35,324 nucleotides of DNA from an uncultured Clostridia bacterium (GCA_944349805.1 CALVNP010000031.1:1-35324); one strand, 5' to 3'. Positions 9,720 to 18,640 are shown, numbered from the stretch's first letter. A program made the numbers and translations. The notes: generated from the sequence alone by a model not told the origin.

Positions 9720-11275
9720 TAGAATTTTAATAAACTAAAAAGTTTATCCTTAGGAATTGCCATCAAGAAAATGCCCAATTTTGGTCCTTGATTTTTCCCT
9801 AGTATCAAATTATACAAAATTTCAAAATACTTTTTTTGCATCTGCTTTAATTCCTGTGGTTCTAAATTTAAATACTTAATAACAGAATATAACTCAGATT
9901 GCAATTCGTCACTTGTAGCATATTCTTTGTCAAGAAGTTCAATAGTTTTCTTAATCCAAAATTTTTCTTCTTCATTTAATTTGTCGTAATATTCAATATT
10001 TTTTTCTTCAAGTAAATTAACTTGATATTCTTTTCCGTAATTTTCCACCCAAAACATAGCTCTTTCTAATCTTTCCTTATAATAAGAACTAGAAGGATCT
10101 GCGTTTTCTTTTTCCATTAACTTTGCTAAAAATTCCAAATTATAATTTACTATTGGTAAAAATGTTGCAAGATAACTAAAATTAGGATACTTTAAATAAT
10201 CTTCCTTCACATCAGTGAATTGCAAAATCTCCTTATTCCCATCATCAATTCTTCCTTCAAAAAACATTTTAGCATATCTATCAAATTCACTGTAATATCT
10301 TATAACATCGTTATCTAATGCCAAATTAAAATTTTGCATTGGTTTATACTTTGCATAGAACCATAAAATCAAATTTTTATCATACACTTTTAGTAAATCT
10401 GTTAGAGTTAGAACATTACCGGTGGAAGAACTCATCTTTGCTCCTCCCCCCTTTATTCCAATAAAATTATATGGTTCATAAATTGGAGGTTCAAATCCAA
10501 AAATTTCTCTTGATATTCTTTCTGCAACATCGTGACTACCATTTGCAGTTGAATGGTCCATTCCACCAGATTCAAATATAACATTTTCTTCTTGCCATCT
10601 CATTGGCCAATCAACCTTCCATTGGAGTTTTATATTTCTAGCAGTGAAAATATTAATTTTGCACATATGTCCACATTCACATTTATATTCTATATCTCCA
10701 CTTTGACTATCATAAGAAATGATTTGTTTTGTTTCCTTTCCACAGTTATCACAATAAATACTTATTGGATAATAATTATCTTTTTCGCCCTCTTCTGCAT
10801 CTTGAGTTCTAAAACTATCAATAATATCAAAAATTTCAAATCTTTTATCCATTGCAAGTTTTATTTTTTGAGCATATCTACCACTTCTATACTCTTTTGC
10901 TTGATAAATACATTCTGGCTCAATCCCAACTTGTTTTAACTCGTTTAAAAAACGCTTTTCAAAATATTCTGCATAACTTTCACCCTGAGAAAAAGGACTT
11001 GGTATGTCAACATAAGGTTTACCAATATATTTTGAATATTCACTAGGTATATTACCAGGCACCTTTCTGAATCTATCAAATTCATCAAGTGATAAAATGA
11101 ACCTGACATTTTTGCCTTTGTTTTTTAATGCTTTTGCAACAAAAAGAGGGGTTACAATTTCTCTAAAATTTCCAATATGCACAAAACCAGATGGACTCAC
11201 CCCCGATGCAATGGTATAAACTTTTTCGTTTGGTCTTTCCTTAATAATTCTATCAGCAATTTCATTTGCCCACAT
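9719..11275 (-). CDS. lysK: Lysyl-tRNA synthetase, class I
   Basis: A 518-aa class I LysRS, which charges tRNA-Lys with a Rossmann catalytic domain. The HIGH-type motif is HIGN at residues 33-36 ([13 protein letters not shown]) and the KMSKS-type motif is KMSSS at 280-284. Cysteines at 175/178 and 199/201/205 (CDNC, CECGHMC) form the zinc-binding insertion. This is the archaeal-type enzyme, found in a minority of bacteria; most Bacillota use the unrelated class II LysS. The start ATG has AGGAG 8-9 nt upstream. It follows trxB by 18 nt and shares its terminator, so the two are probably cotranscribed. Confidence 0.95.
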   Translation of the reverse strand: MWANEIADRIIKERPNEKVYTIASGVSPSGFVHIGNFREIVTPLFVAKALKNKGKNVRFILSLDEFDRFRKVPGNIPSEYSKYIGKPYVDIPSPFSQGESYAEYFEKRFLNELKQVGIEPECIYQAKEYRSGRYAQKIKLAMDKRFEIFDIIDSFRTQDAEEGEKDNYYPISIYCDNCGKETKQIISYDSQSGDIEYKCECGHMCKINIFTARNIKLQWKVDWPMRWQEENVIFESGGMDHSTANGSHDVAERISREIFGFEPPIYEPYNFIGIKGGGAKMSSSTGNVLTLTDLLKVYDKNLILWFYAKYKPMQNFNLALDNDVIRYYSEFDRYAKMFFEGRIDDGNKEILQFTDVKEDYLKYPNFSYLATFLPIVNYNLEFLAKLMEKENADPSSSYYKERLERAMFWVENYGKEYQVNLLEEKNIEYYDKLNEEEKFWIKKTIELLDKEYATSDELQSELYSVIKYLNLEPQELKQMQKKYFEILYNLILGKNQGPKLGIFLMAIPKDKLFSLLKF

Positions 11276-11293
11276 AAATTTTTCTCCTAACTT

Positions 11294-12214
11294 TTAAAAA
11301 TTTTTTGAAATATAATCAATTATATCAACAGATGCAATAGCACCATCACTGCAAGCTGTTACAATTTGTCTCAACCTTTTTTTTCTAACATCACCAACGG
11401 CATAAACACCATCAATGTTTGTTTGCATATTTTCATCTGTAATTATATAACCATTTTCGTCAATGGAAATTTTTTCTTGCAAAAGTGTGGTGTCTGGACG
11501 CCTACCTATTGCAACAAACAACCCATCGACCTTAATCTCTCTGGTAGTTTTGTCCATTTTATTTTCAACTACAATGCTTTCAAGTTTAGTATCCCCATTT
11601 AACTCCTTTATAGTTGAATTTAAAACAAATTCAATTTTATCATCTCGTTCTAATTTGTAAAGCTTTTCAAGTGTATGTCTGTCACCTCTAAACTCATCTC
11701 TTCTATGAATAAGATATATTTTTTTTACTATATCAGACAAATACAAACAATCTTCAAAACTAGTATTTCCCCCACCAACAACTGCAACCTCTTTATCTTT
11801 AAAGAAATTTCCATCACAAGTTGCGCAATAACTCACACCTCGACCTATAAATTTCTTTTCATTTTCAACATCTAGTTGTCGAGCGACAGCCCCGATGGCC
11901 AACACTATTGTTTTACCTTCAAATTCTCCATCATAAGTTTTTACTTTTTTAATTTTTCCCAGAAGTTCGTAGTCTAAAACATCGGAAAAAACTGTTTCCA
12001 ATCCAAGTGATAATGCCTGATCAAACATCAAGCTTGCAAGTTCCATTCCATCAATACTTTTAAAACCAGGATAATTTTCTATTTTGCCCGTTTGTGCAAC
12101 CTGCCCACCTGGAGAATATCTTTCAATTAAGAGGACTTTTTTCTTTGCTCTTAATGCATATATTGCTGTTGTCAATCCAGCAGGTCCACCACCTATAACT
12201 ATAATGTCATACAT
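11294..12214 (-). CDS. trxB: Thioredoxin reductase
   Basis: A 306-aa flavoprotein of the low-molecular-weight thioredoxin reductase family; it transfers electrons from NADPH through FAD and a redox disulfide to thioredoxin. FAD-binding GGGPAG is at residues 8-13, the redox-active CATC at 130-133 (SYCATCDG), the NADPH-binding GGGNTS at 147-152 with HRRDEFR after it, and the C-terminal FAD motif GVYAVGDVR near 270. The start ATG has GAGGTG upstream. lysK lies 18 nt downstream. No thioredoxin gene is in the window. The flavin-domain order is complete and the length is typical. Confidence 0.94.
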   Translation of the reverse strand: MYDIIVIGGGPAGLTTAIYALRAKKKVLLIERYSPGGQVAQTGKIENYPGFKSIDGMELASLMFDQALSLGLETVFSDVLDYELLGKIKKVKTYDGEFEGKTIVLAIGAVARQLDVENEKKFIGRGVSYCATCDGNFFKDKEVAVVGGGNTSFEDCLYLSDIVKKIYLIHRRDEFRGDRHTLEKLYKLERDDKIEFVLNSTIKELNGDTKLESIVVENKMDKTTREIKVDGLFVAIGRRPDTTLLQEKISIDENGYIITDENMQTNIDGVYAVGDVRKKRLRQIVTACSDGAIASVDIIDYISKNF

Positions 12215-12285
12215 TTTTCACCTCAAAATTATCTTTTATAGAATAACATAAGTTAATAAAAAATAAAAACAAATTGTAAAAAAAT

Positions 12286-12328
12286 AAAAAAATACAAGTG
12301 TAAAGAAAAGACTTCCAAACACTTGTAT
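12286..12328 (-). terminator. Terminator of the rplM-rpsI operon
   Basis: A 10-bp perfect stem (ATACAAGTGT with ACACTTGTAT, 17-nt loop) followed on the minus strand by TTTTTTT, 12 nt after the rpsI stop codon. Confidence 0.8.
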
Positions 12329-12340
12329 ATTAACATCATA

Positions 12341-12760
12341 TTAACGCTTACTAAATTGTGGAGCTTTACGAGCTTTCTTTAACCCATATTTCTTTCTTTC
12401 CTTTGTTCTGCTGTCACGAGTTAAGAATCCTGCTTTTTTGAGTTCTGTTCTCAAATTTTCTTCAGCTTTTGTTAAAGCTCTTGAAATACCTAAACTTATT
12501 GCGCCTGCTTGACCAGTAAGTCCACCACCAACAACATTAACAAAAATATCATATTTTTCAGTTGTGTTTGTAAGTTCTAATGGTTGACGAACAATAAGTT
12601 TTAAAACATCACTTTTAAAATAATCGTTTATATCTTCTTTATTAACAACAATTTTGCCCTTTCCATTAGGAATAAGTCTTACTCTAGCAATTGCTTTTTT
12701 CCTTCTTCCTGTTCCAAGGAATTGAGTTTTTTGTTTTAAAGTTGCTTTCTTCTCTGCCAT
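12341..12760 (-). CDS. rpsI: 30S ribosomal protein S9
   Basis: 139 aa. It has the S9 hallmarks: [16 protein letters not shown] near the N-terminus, [21 protein letters not shown] in the middle, and the basic C-terminal tail [18 protein letters not shown], whose final Lys-Arg reaches the P-site tRNA. The start overlaps the rplM stop by one base (TAATG) with AAAGGAGC upstream. This rplM-rpsI pair is conserved across bacteria. Nothing unusual. Confidence 0.98.
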   Translation of the reverse strand: MAEKKATLKQKTQFLGTGRRKKAIARVRLIPNGKGKIVVNKEDINDYFKSDVLKLIVRQPLELTNTTEKYDIFVNVVGGGLTGQAGAISLGISRALTKAEENLRTELKKAGFLTRDSRTKERKKYGLKKARKAPQFSKR

Positions 12761-13203
12761 TATTTTCTAGCTCCTTTTAATTCTATACTTATTGGTTGTT
12801 GTGCAACATGATCGTGCTCTGCACCTTTAAAAACTCTTAAACGAGTGAGCATCTTTCTTCCAAGAGAATTTTTGGGGAGCATACCTTTAACAGCTTGTAC
12901 AACAGCTTTTTCAGAATTAGTTGCCATAAGTGTTTTATAATCAACTTCCTTTAATCCACCAACATAACCGGTGTGCCAACGAAGTTTTTTCTGTGATAAC
13001 TTTTTACCTGTTAAGATAATGTTATCTGAATTTATAACTATAACATGATCTCCAGCATCTACATTTGGTGTATAAGTCGCCTTATTTTTTCCGTGAAGAA
13101 TATCAGCAACTTGACTAGCTAGTCTTCCAAGTGGCATATCTGTTGCATCTACAATATACCATTTTCTTTCAACTTCAGCTGGTTTTTCCATCAATGTTTT
13201 CAT
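12760..13203 (-). CDS. rplM: 50S ribosomal protein L13
   Basis: 147 aa. Conserved L13 segments are [31 protein letters not shown] and [14 protein letters not shown]. The frame is open from an ATG at 13213-13215, but that ATG overlaps the GGAGG that serves the next ATG at 13201-13203, so I start there ([11 protein letters not shown]). It is first in the rplM-rpsI operon with its own promoter and a structured leader. In other bacteria this operon is under autogenous control; regulation here is inferred from the leader. Confidence 0.97.
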   Translation of the reverse strand: MKTLMEKPAEVERKWYIVDATDMPLGRLASQVADILHGKNKATYTPNVDAGDHVIVINSDNIILTGKKLSQKKLRWHTGYVGGLKEVDYKTLMATNSEKAVVQAVKGMLPKNSLGRKMLTRLRVFKGAEHDHVAQQPISIELKGARK

Positions 13204-13287
13204 ATTAACCTCCATAAATTATGCCCATTTAAAGCACAGATTTGTAGGGGGCTAATCCACAAAAAAAGCGCCTTAAAGTTAAGACGC
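13204..13287 (-). promoter_or_regulatory. Structured 5' leader of rplM (candidate L13 leader or attenuator)
   Basis: Right at the predicted transcription start, the minus strand has a GC-capped hairpin (GCGTCTTAA with TTAAGGCGC, 13268-13287) followed by seven T, in form an intrinsic terminator. After it, GTGGATT (13254-13260) can pair with AATCTGT (13237-13243), partly by G-U pairs, enclosing a C-rich loop whose GCCC could pair with GGGC at 13223-13226, just upstream of the GGAGG. This may be the Firmicutes L13 leader RNA; I could not match it to the published consensus. The hairpin could equally be the terminator of the gene upstream. Confidence 0.5.
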
Positions 13288-13291
13288 ATTA

Positions 13292-13320
13292 AGTTTATAT
13301 CATTTTTTACATAATGTCAA
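13292..13320 (-). promoter_or_regulatory. Promoter of rplM-rpsI
   Basis: A perfect -35, TTGACA (13315-13320), a 17-nt spacer and TAAACT (13292-13297); TATAAA two bases upstream, with a 15-nt spacer, is an alternative -10. Start of transcription is expected near 13285, at the base of the leader hairpin. Confidence 0.65.
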
Positions 13321-13347
13321 CAGTATTTTACAAATTTTTCAAGAAGT

Positions 13348-14040
13348 TTAAGCTGTTTCCATACTTTCCGTTCTTACAGCTTTTTTAACTGAATTTCTTT
13401 GCTCATTTATTTCTGCAATTGCGACATTTTCATACATTAATTCACTAAAATCTAAAAATAATGCATGATATCTTTCTCTATGCTTTCTAAGCTCTTTAGC
13501 GTAATTTTCATAAGCTTTTAACATACGATTTTTAAACTCAGCTTCAGTTACATCGGGCATAGACTGAAACATAACAGAAAGTTTTTCTTTATCATTCAAA
13601 ATTGATTTAGCATTTTCCATATTATGTACTGCATATTTTAATTGCTTTTTTGCACCTAATGTACTTTCAGAAACACTATCAATCTTTTTTTGACTTATAC
13701 CCTTAATTAGCCATTCCGTCTTAGCTCTTTCCTGAGCTTTTATTCGTCCCATTTCCCTAAAAACAAGTTCAATCTTTGACTGCATTTCTCCTTTTCCAGC
13801 AAGAAGATCGGCAACCTTTGAATCGTAGTGGTCAAATAATAAATTTAAGTTACTTTCAAGTTCTTTCTGTGTTTTTGAAGATTTTATAATTTTTAATATA
13901 TTTGGAAAATCTTCAACTATATATTTATCAAACTCATCACAAGATTTACCACTTGTAATCAAGAATCTTCTATTTAAAGAATTTAAAAAATGAACAAGTT
14001 CAACATAATCACCATCAATTTTTTCTTCTAGTGGATACAT
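13348..14040 (-). CDS. Hypothetical helical protein, 230 aa
   Basis: I do not recognise this protein. It is soluble, highly charged and almost wholly predicted helical, with coiled-coil-like stretches (about 85-110, 130-160 and 175-200) and no signal peptide, membrane segment or catalytic motif that I can see. It has two cysteines or fewer and ends RTESMETA. The ATG at 14038-14040 has AAAGGAGT upstream and a promoter of its own. It lies between truA and rplM, but spacing gives no sign of a functional link to either. Start and coding status are well supported; function unknown. Confidence 0.85.
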   Translation of the reverse strand: MYPLEEKIDGDYVELVHFLNSLNRRFLITSGKSCDEFDKYIVEDFPNILKIIKSSKTQKELESNLNLLFDHYDSKVADLLAGKGEMQSKIELVFREMGRIKAQERAKTEWLIKGISQKKIDSVSESTLGAKKQLKYAVHNMENAKSILNDKEKLSVMFQSMPDVTEAEFKNRMLKAYENYAKELRKHRERYHALFLDFSELMYENVAIAEINEQRNSVKKAVRTESMETA

Positions 14041-14063
14041 ATTCTACTCCTTTGTTTGACAAT

Positions 14064-14092
14064 ATGATAACAAATAATAGTCAAAACAACAA
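14064..14092 (-). promoter_or_regulatory. Candidate promoter of the 230-aa hypothetical gene
   Basis: Minus-strand TTGTTG (14087-14092), a 17-nt spacer and TATCAT (14064-14069), 23 nt before the ATG, with AAAGGAGT between. Confidence 0.5.
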
Positions 14093-14158
14093 GTGTTTTA
14101 TACAATTTTATAAATATTTATACAAAAAATTTTATAAAGTTACATTATTATAACAAAT

Positions 14159-14890
14159 TTAATATTCAACATTTAGTAAATATAATCCACAAGCTGGCAT
14201 ATTTTTTGTAATATGTTTATGCTGATAATCATTTAAAGCAAGCTTTATATCTTCATAAGAAATTTTATGTCTTCCCACTTCCACAAGTGCCCCAACAATT
14301 CTTCTAACCATATTGTATAAAAAACCATTACCTGTAATATAAAACCAAAACTCATCATTTTTTTGTTCAATATTTAAATCATATATTTCCCTTTCAAATG
14401 ATTTAACAGATGAACCTTCTGAACAAAAGCCCTTAAAGTTATGAACTCCTAAAAACAATTTTGAGGCCTTAACCATATTTTCATAATCGAGTGGATATGG
14501 TATATGTGCGTAAAGCCCTTCTTTTAATGGACTTTCAATATTCCTAGAAAAAAGTTTATACAAATATGTTTTTTTATGCGCATTTGTACAAGCATTAAAA
14601 TTGTTATCAACTTGTTTTGCTGACAGTACTCGCACACACTTTGGTAAAGCAAAATTCACTGCTAATGGTAATTTTTTTAAGTCGAAATTACAATTCATAT
14701 CAAAATGTGCCTTCTGACAAATTGCGTGTACCCCTGCATCAGTCCTTCCACTTCCAACAATTTTTATATCCTCTTGCAAGAGTTTACTTAAAATATCTTG
14801 TAAGACATTTTGTACTCCAAGCCCATTTTTTTGACTCTGCCAACCGTTAAAATTATTTCCATTATACTCAATTTCAATTAATACTCTCAT
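14159..14890 (-). CDS. truA: tRNA pseudouridine(38-40) synthase TruA
   Basis: A 243-aa TruA, which converts uridines 38-40 of the tRNA anticodon arm to pseudouridine. The catalytic motif GSGRTDAGVHA is at residues 47-57 with catalytic Asp51; EYNGNNFNGWQ at the N-terminus and YNMVRRIVGALVEVG near residue 195 are also typical. The start ATG 14888-14890 matches the family N-terminus, and an in-frame TGA five codons upstream excludes extension. There is no Shine-Dalgarno sequence; the -10 box ends 6 nt before the ATG, so the mRNA is probably leaderless. It stands alone between por and the 230-aa gene. Confidence 0.95.
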   Translation of the reverse strand: MRVLIEIEYNGNNFNGWQSQKNGLGVQNVLQDILSKLLQEDIKIVGSGRTDAGVHAICQKAHFDMNCNFDLKKLPLAVNFALPKCVRVLSAKQVDNNFNACTNAHKKTYLYKLFSRNIESPLKEGLYAHIPYPLDYENMVKASKLFLGVHNFKGFCSEGSSVKSFEREIYDLNIEQKNDEFWFYITGNGFLYNMVRRIVGALVEVGRHKISYEDIKLALNDYQHKHITKNMPACGLYLLNVEY

Positions 14891-14896
14891 ATAAAA

Positions 14897-14925
14897 ATTA
14901 TATCATAATGTAAATTATATGTAAA
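14897..14925 (-). promoter_or_regulatory. Promoter of truA
   Basis: TTTACA (14920-14925), a 17-nt spacer and a perfect TATAAT (14897-14902). Only 6 nt separate the -10 from the ATG at 14890, so transcription should begin at or next to the start codon. Confidence 0.75.
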
Positions 14926-14972
14926 TTTAAAAAGTTATGAATATTTTTTAAAAATTTACAAATATTATGTTT

Positions 14973-15032
14973 GTAAAGAAAATTATTTTCTTTACCGTAG
15001 CAAACGGCAGAAGCAATAATGCTTCTGCCGTT
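14973..15032 (-). terminator. Two tandem perfect hairpins downstream of por
   Basis: The first after the por stop has a 12-13-bp perfect GC-rich stem (AACGGCAGAAGC, 15003-15014, with GCTTCTGCCGTT, 15021-15032). The second has a 10-bp AT-rich stem (GTAAAGAAAA with TTTTCTTTAC, 14973-14995). Neither has a long T run on the minus strand, so a terminator or an mRNA 3'-end stabiliser are both possible. Confidence 0.6.
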
Positions 15033-15046
15033 CTGCATTTTAGATA

Positions 15047-18000
15047 TCATTCGCCGTCAAGCTTATTTAATCTTTCAAATCTATTTTTTGCATTTTGTTC
15101 ACTTTCTTCAAATAAAACTTTTGCCATATCTGGATTTCTTTTTACCATTGAAGTAAATCTGGTTTCTCCTGCCAAAAATTCTGAATATTCTTTTGAAGGT
15201 TTACTATCTATAACCAATTTTTGTTCATTATCTGGATTATACCTAAAAAGATTCCAATAACCCGTCTCCACTGCCTTTTTCATTTCCCCAAAACTATTGG
15301 ACATATTAAATCCGTGATTAATACAAGGAGCATAAGCAATTATAATACTTGGGCCTTTATGAGCTTCTGCTTCTTTAAAAGCTTTTATGCATTGAATAGG
15401 GTCTGCTCCTAAAGAAACGGATGCAACATAGACATCACTATATGCCATTGCCATATAAGCAAGGTCTTTTTTATTTGTTCTTTTACCACCCATTGCGAAT
15501 TTTGCAAAAGCACCTTTTGTGGTTGATTTTGAACTTTGTCCCCCTGTGTTAGAATACACCTCTGTGTCTAGAACTAAAATGTTAACATCTTCATTTGATG
15601 CTAAGATATGATCAAGTCCACCATAGCCAATATCGTATGCCCAACCGTCTCCACCAAATATCCACACACTTTTCTTAGCTAACATATCCTTTTGCTCTAA
15701 AATTGAATTTGCTCCTACGCTTCCATCAAGTTCAAGTTCCTTAATAATTTCTCTACATTCAAAATATGAGAGATTATTTTGATTTTTAATCCATTTTTGT
15801 GATAAATCTTTTAATTTTTCATTAGATGTTACTGATATTAATTTTTTAAATTTGTTTTCAAGCTCCAACTTCTGACTTTTTATTCCAAGTTCAATTCCCA
15901 TTCCAAACTCTGCATTGTCCTCAAACAAACTATTCGCCCAACTTGGACCGTGCCCGTTTTCATTTTTTGTATAAGGACAGGCAGGTGCAGAACCTCCATA
16001 TATGCTCGACCAACCTGTTGCGTTTGCTATTATCATACTTTCTCCAAAAAGTTGAGTTGCAAGTTTGATGTAAGGAGTTTCTCCACAACCACCACAAGCA
16101 TAGTTATATTCAAAGTAAGAATTAGCAAACTGCAAACCTTTTGGTGTGTTATTTCCAAATGGTTGTTCAAGTTTGGGTAATGTTTGAGAAAATTCAAAGT
16201 TTCTAATTTCTTTATCTAGTATATTTGTACTTAGAGTCATATCAAGTGCTTTTGTAGGACAAACATTTGCACATACACCACAACCTGTACAATCAAGTGG
16301 ACTTAATTGAATTTTATAATTTGCGCCATTAATTCCTATTGCCTTTTTACTATCAAAACCATCAGGAGCGTTTTTTAAATTGTTGTCATCAATCAAAACG
16401 GCTCTCAAAGCAGAATGAGGACAAGCAAGCACACAGAGCCCACACTCAACACATTTTTCCGTATTCCAATTTGGACATTCTAATGCAATTCCACGCTTTT
16501 CAAATTGAGTTGTACCTGTAGGGACATAACCGTTTGGATTAAAGGCAGAAACTTTTAACTCATTTCCCTTTAATTCATTGATTGGTTTTATAAAGTTGTC
16601 ATAATACTCATTGATTTTTTTCTCTTCATAATGCTTACCAACAAGTTTATTTACATCAACTTTTAAAAGTCCATTTAAAGCTTCATCAATTGCTCTATAA
16701 TTCATTTCAACAACGGCATCACCCTTTTTGCCGTATGTTTTTTTAACTGCAATTTTCATACAGTTTACAGCACTTTCATAATCCATTATGTTTGCAAGTT
16801 TAAAAAACGCAGTTTGCATAATAACATTAATTTTATTCCCAAGCCCACACTTTTTAGCTATTTCTTGAGCATTTAAAATGTAAAGTTGTGCATTTGTAGA
16901 TTGTAGTTCTTTCACAAAATAATCGGGCAAATCATCGGAAAGACCTTTTTCATCTAAAACGGTATTTAAAAGAACTATTCCATTTTGATTTAATCCCTTT
17001 AAAACATCATACCTACTTACAAAACTATAATTATGAATAGCTATAAAATCGGCATTAGTCAATGTATAAGTAGATTTTATAGGTGTATCTGAAATTCTTA
17101 AATGAGAAATGGTTATACTTCCAGATTTCTTTGAATCATATTCAAAAAAACCTTGTGTATACTTATTAGTGTTTTCTCCTATAATCTTTATACTGTTTTT
17201 ATTGGCACTAACAGTACCATCGCTACCCAATCCAAAAAATTTATATTCAAGATTATCGTGTCCAATTGAAAAAGGTTGAATTTTTAAAGATAAATTTGTG
17301 ACATCATCTTCAATTCCAACAGTAAAAGAGTTCTTTGGATTTGCAGAATCCAGATTGTCAAAAACAGCTTTGACGCAGGCAGGAGTAAATTCCTTACTTC
17401 CAAGTCCGTATCTTCCACCAACCACACTTGCACCTATGCCCATCCTTGCAAGTGATGTTACTACATCTAAATAAAGAGGTTCACCAACTGCCCCACTTTC
17501 TTTTGTTCTATCTAACACTGCAATTTTTTTAACAGATGAAGGAATAACTTTTGCTAAAGCTTCACAATTAAAAGGTCTAAAAAGCCTTACTTTAACAAGC
17601 CCAAGTTTTTCTCCTTTTTTATTTAAATAATCTATAGTTTCTTCTGCTGTTTCTGCTCCACTGCCCATCATAATGATAATTTTTTCAGCATTTTTATCAC
17701 CATAATAATCAAATGGTTGATATTTTCTTCCTGTTATGGTTGCAACTAAATTCATTGCATTGACAACTTCATCGTATGCTTTAAAATAAAACTTATTTGA
17801 CGCTTCTCTATTTTGAAAATATATGTCTGGATTTTGCGCTGTCCCCTGCTCGTGTGGGTGCTCTGGATTTAATGCTCTTGACTTAAACTCCTTAATTTTA
17901 TCGTAAGGAATAATCTTTTTTATATCTTCTTCGTCAATATCAAATATTTTCTGAATTTCGTGCGATGTTCTAAATCCATCAAAAAAGTGCATAAATGGCA

Positions 18001-18487
18001 AACTAGAATTCAAACTTGCAATGTGTGACACCAATGCCAAATCCAAACTTTCCTGAACACTGCCTGAGCATATCATACAAAAGCCTGTACTTCTTGCAGA
18101 CATAACATCAGAGTGGTCACCAAAAATAGATAGTGCGTGTGTTGCTAAAGCTCTTGCTGAAATGTGAAAAACTGTTGGTAACAACTCGCCTGCAATTTTA
18201 TACATATTAGGTATCATTAAAAGCAAGCCTTGACTTGCCGTAAATGTTGTTGTTAATGCCCCAGACGCCAATGAACCGTGAACAGCACCAGCAACACCAG
18301 CCTCAGACTGCATCTCCCTAACAATTAATGGTTTCCCCAAAAAATTCAATTTTCCCCCATCACTCCATTCATCACATAGTTCTGCCATAACAGACGAAGG
18401 TGTTATTGGATAAATTTCTGCGACTTCGCTTAAAAAATATGCAATTTTAGCAGCAGCTGTATTTCCATCAATATTTATAGTTTTCAT
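15047..18487 (-). CDS. nifJ: Pyruvate:ferredoxin (flavodoxin) oxidoreductase
   Basis: A 1146-aa single-chain PFOR, near the usual 1170-1180. It oxidises pyruvate with CoA to acetyl-CoA and CO2 and reduces ferredoxin, using TPP and three [4Fe-4S] clusters. The N-terminus has the pyruvate-site YPITPSSVMAE; two ferredoxin-type clusters are CVECGLCVLACP (about 679-690) and CTGCGVCANVCP (733-744); ACGGCGETPY supplies cysteines of the cluster near TPP, and GGDGWAYDIGYGGLDH near 945 binds TPP. ATG with AGAGGT upstream. It is monocistronic, with a near-consensus promoter and strong 3' hairpins, as expected for a very highly expressed anaerobic enzyme. Confidence 0.96.
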   Translation of the reverse strand: MKTINIDGNTAAAKIAYFLSEVAEIYPITPSSVMAELCDEWSDGGKLNFLGKPLIVREMQSEAGVAGAVHGSLASGALTTTFTASQGLLLMIPNMYKIAGELLPTVFHISARALATHALSIFGDHSDVMSARSTGFCMICSGSVQESLDLALVSHIASLNSSLPFMHFFDGFRTSHEIQKIFDIDEEDIKKIIPYDKIKEFKSRALNPEHPHEQGTAQNPDIYFQNREASNKFYFKAYDEVVNAMNLVATITGRKYQPFDYYGDKNAEKIIIMMGSGAETAEETIDYLNKKGEKLGLVKVRLFRPFNCEALAKVIPSSVKKIAVLDRTKESGAVGEPLYLDVVTSLARMGIGASVVGGRYGLGSKEFTPACVKAVFDNLDSANPKNSFTVGIEDDVTNLSLKIQPFSIGHDNLEYKFFGLGSDGTVSANKNSIKIIGENTNKYTQGFFEYDSKKSGSITISHLRISDTPIKSTYTLTNADFIAIHNYSFVSRYDVLKGLNQNGIVLLNTVLDEKGLSDDLPDYFVKELQSTNAQLYILNAQEIAKKCGLGNKINVIMQTAFFKLANIMDYESAVNCMKIAVKKTYGKKGDAVVEMNYRAIDEALNGLLKVDVNKLVGKHYEEKKINEYYDNFIKPINELKGNELKVSAFNPNGYVPTGTTQFEKRGIALECPNWNTEKCVECGLCVLACPHSALRAVLIDDNNLKNAPDGFDSKKAIGINGANYKIQLSPLDCTGCGVCANVCPTKALDMTLSTNILDKEIRNFEFSQTLPKLEQPFGNNTPKGLQFANSYFEYNYACGGCGETPYIKLATQLFGESMIIANATGWSSIYGGSAPACPYTKNENGHGPSWANSLFEDNAEFGMGIELGIKSQKLELENKFKKLISVTSNEKLKDLSQKWIKNQNNLSYFECREIIKELELDGSVGANSILEQKDMLAKKSVWIFGGDGWAYDIGYGGLDHILASNEDVNILVLDTEVYSNTGGQSSKSTTKGAFAKFAMGGKRTNKKDLAYMAMAYSDVYVASVSLGADPIQCIKAFKEAEAHKGPSIIIAYAPCINHGFNMSNSFGEMKKAVETGYWNLFRYNPDNEQKLVIDSKPSKEYSEFLAGETRFTSMVKRNPDMAKVLFEESEQNAKNRFERLNKLDGE

Positions 18488-18504
18488 ACTTTACCTCTTG
18501 AAGA

Positions 18505-18533
18505 ATTATAAACACTTTATTATTCATAGTCAA
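18505..18533 (-). promoter_or_regulatory. Strong promoter of the PFOR gene
   Basis: TTGACT (18528-18533), a 17-nt spacer and TATAAT (18505-18510): 11 of 12 consensus positions with ideal spacing. It lies just after the tkt terminator and 17 nt before the start codon. Confidence 0.85.
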
Positions 18534-18537
18534 ATAA

Positions 18538-18569
18538 AAAAATATAAAAAGCGCCCCGACAATGGACGC
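18538..18569 (-). terminator. Terminator of the transketolase operon
   Basis: GCGTCC (18564-18569) pairs with GGGCGC (18551-18556) across a 7-nt loop, followed by TTTTTATATTTTTTT on the minus strand. It precedes the PFOR promoter. Confidence 0.8.
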
Positions 18570-18572
18570 TTG

Positions 18573-18599
18573 TGCGAGAAAGTCTATTGACTATTCGCA
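18573..18599 (-). other. Nested hairpin upstream of the tkt terminator
   Basis: On the minus strand TGCGA pairs with TCGCA, and inside it AGTC pairs with GACT around an AATA loop. It lies 41 nt after the tkt stop and directly before the terminator hairpin. It may be part of the tkt 3' UTR structure; I see no match to a known riboswitch. Confidence 0.4.
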
Positions 18600-18640
18600 A
18601 ATATAATATGTGTAAAAATTTTTGTTTTATTCACTATTTG

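Noticed and set aside
10553-10939. 128-codon plus-strand open frame inside lysK
   Set aside because: It is antisense to a certain gene, has no ribosome binding site and no recognisable protein features.
14967-15260. 97-codon plus-strand open frame over the por 3' end
   Set aside because: Runs through the two hairpins into the antisense of por; composition follows the opposite strand.
18488-18640. TPP riboswitch between tkt and por
   Set aside because: The hairpins lack the conserved CUGAGA and other TPP-aptamer sequences, and the por promoter lies after the terminator.
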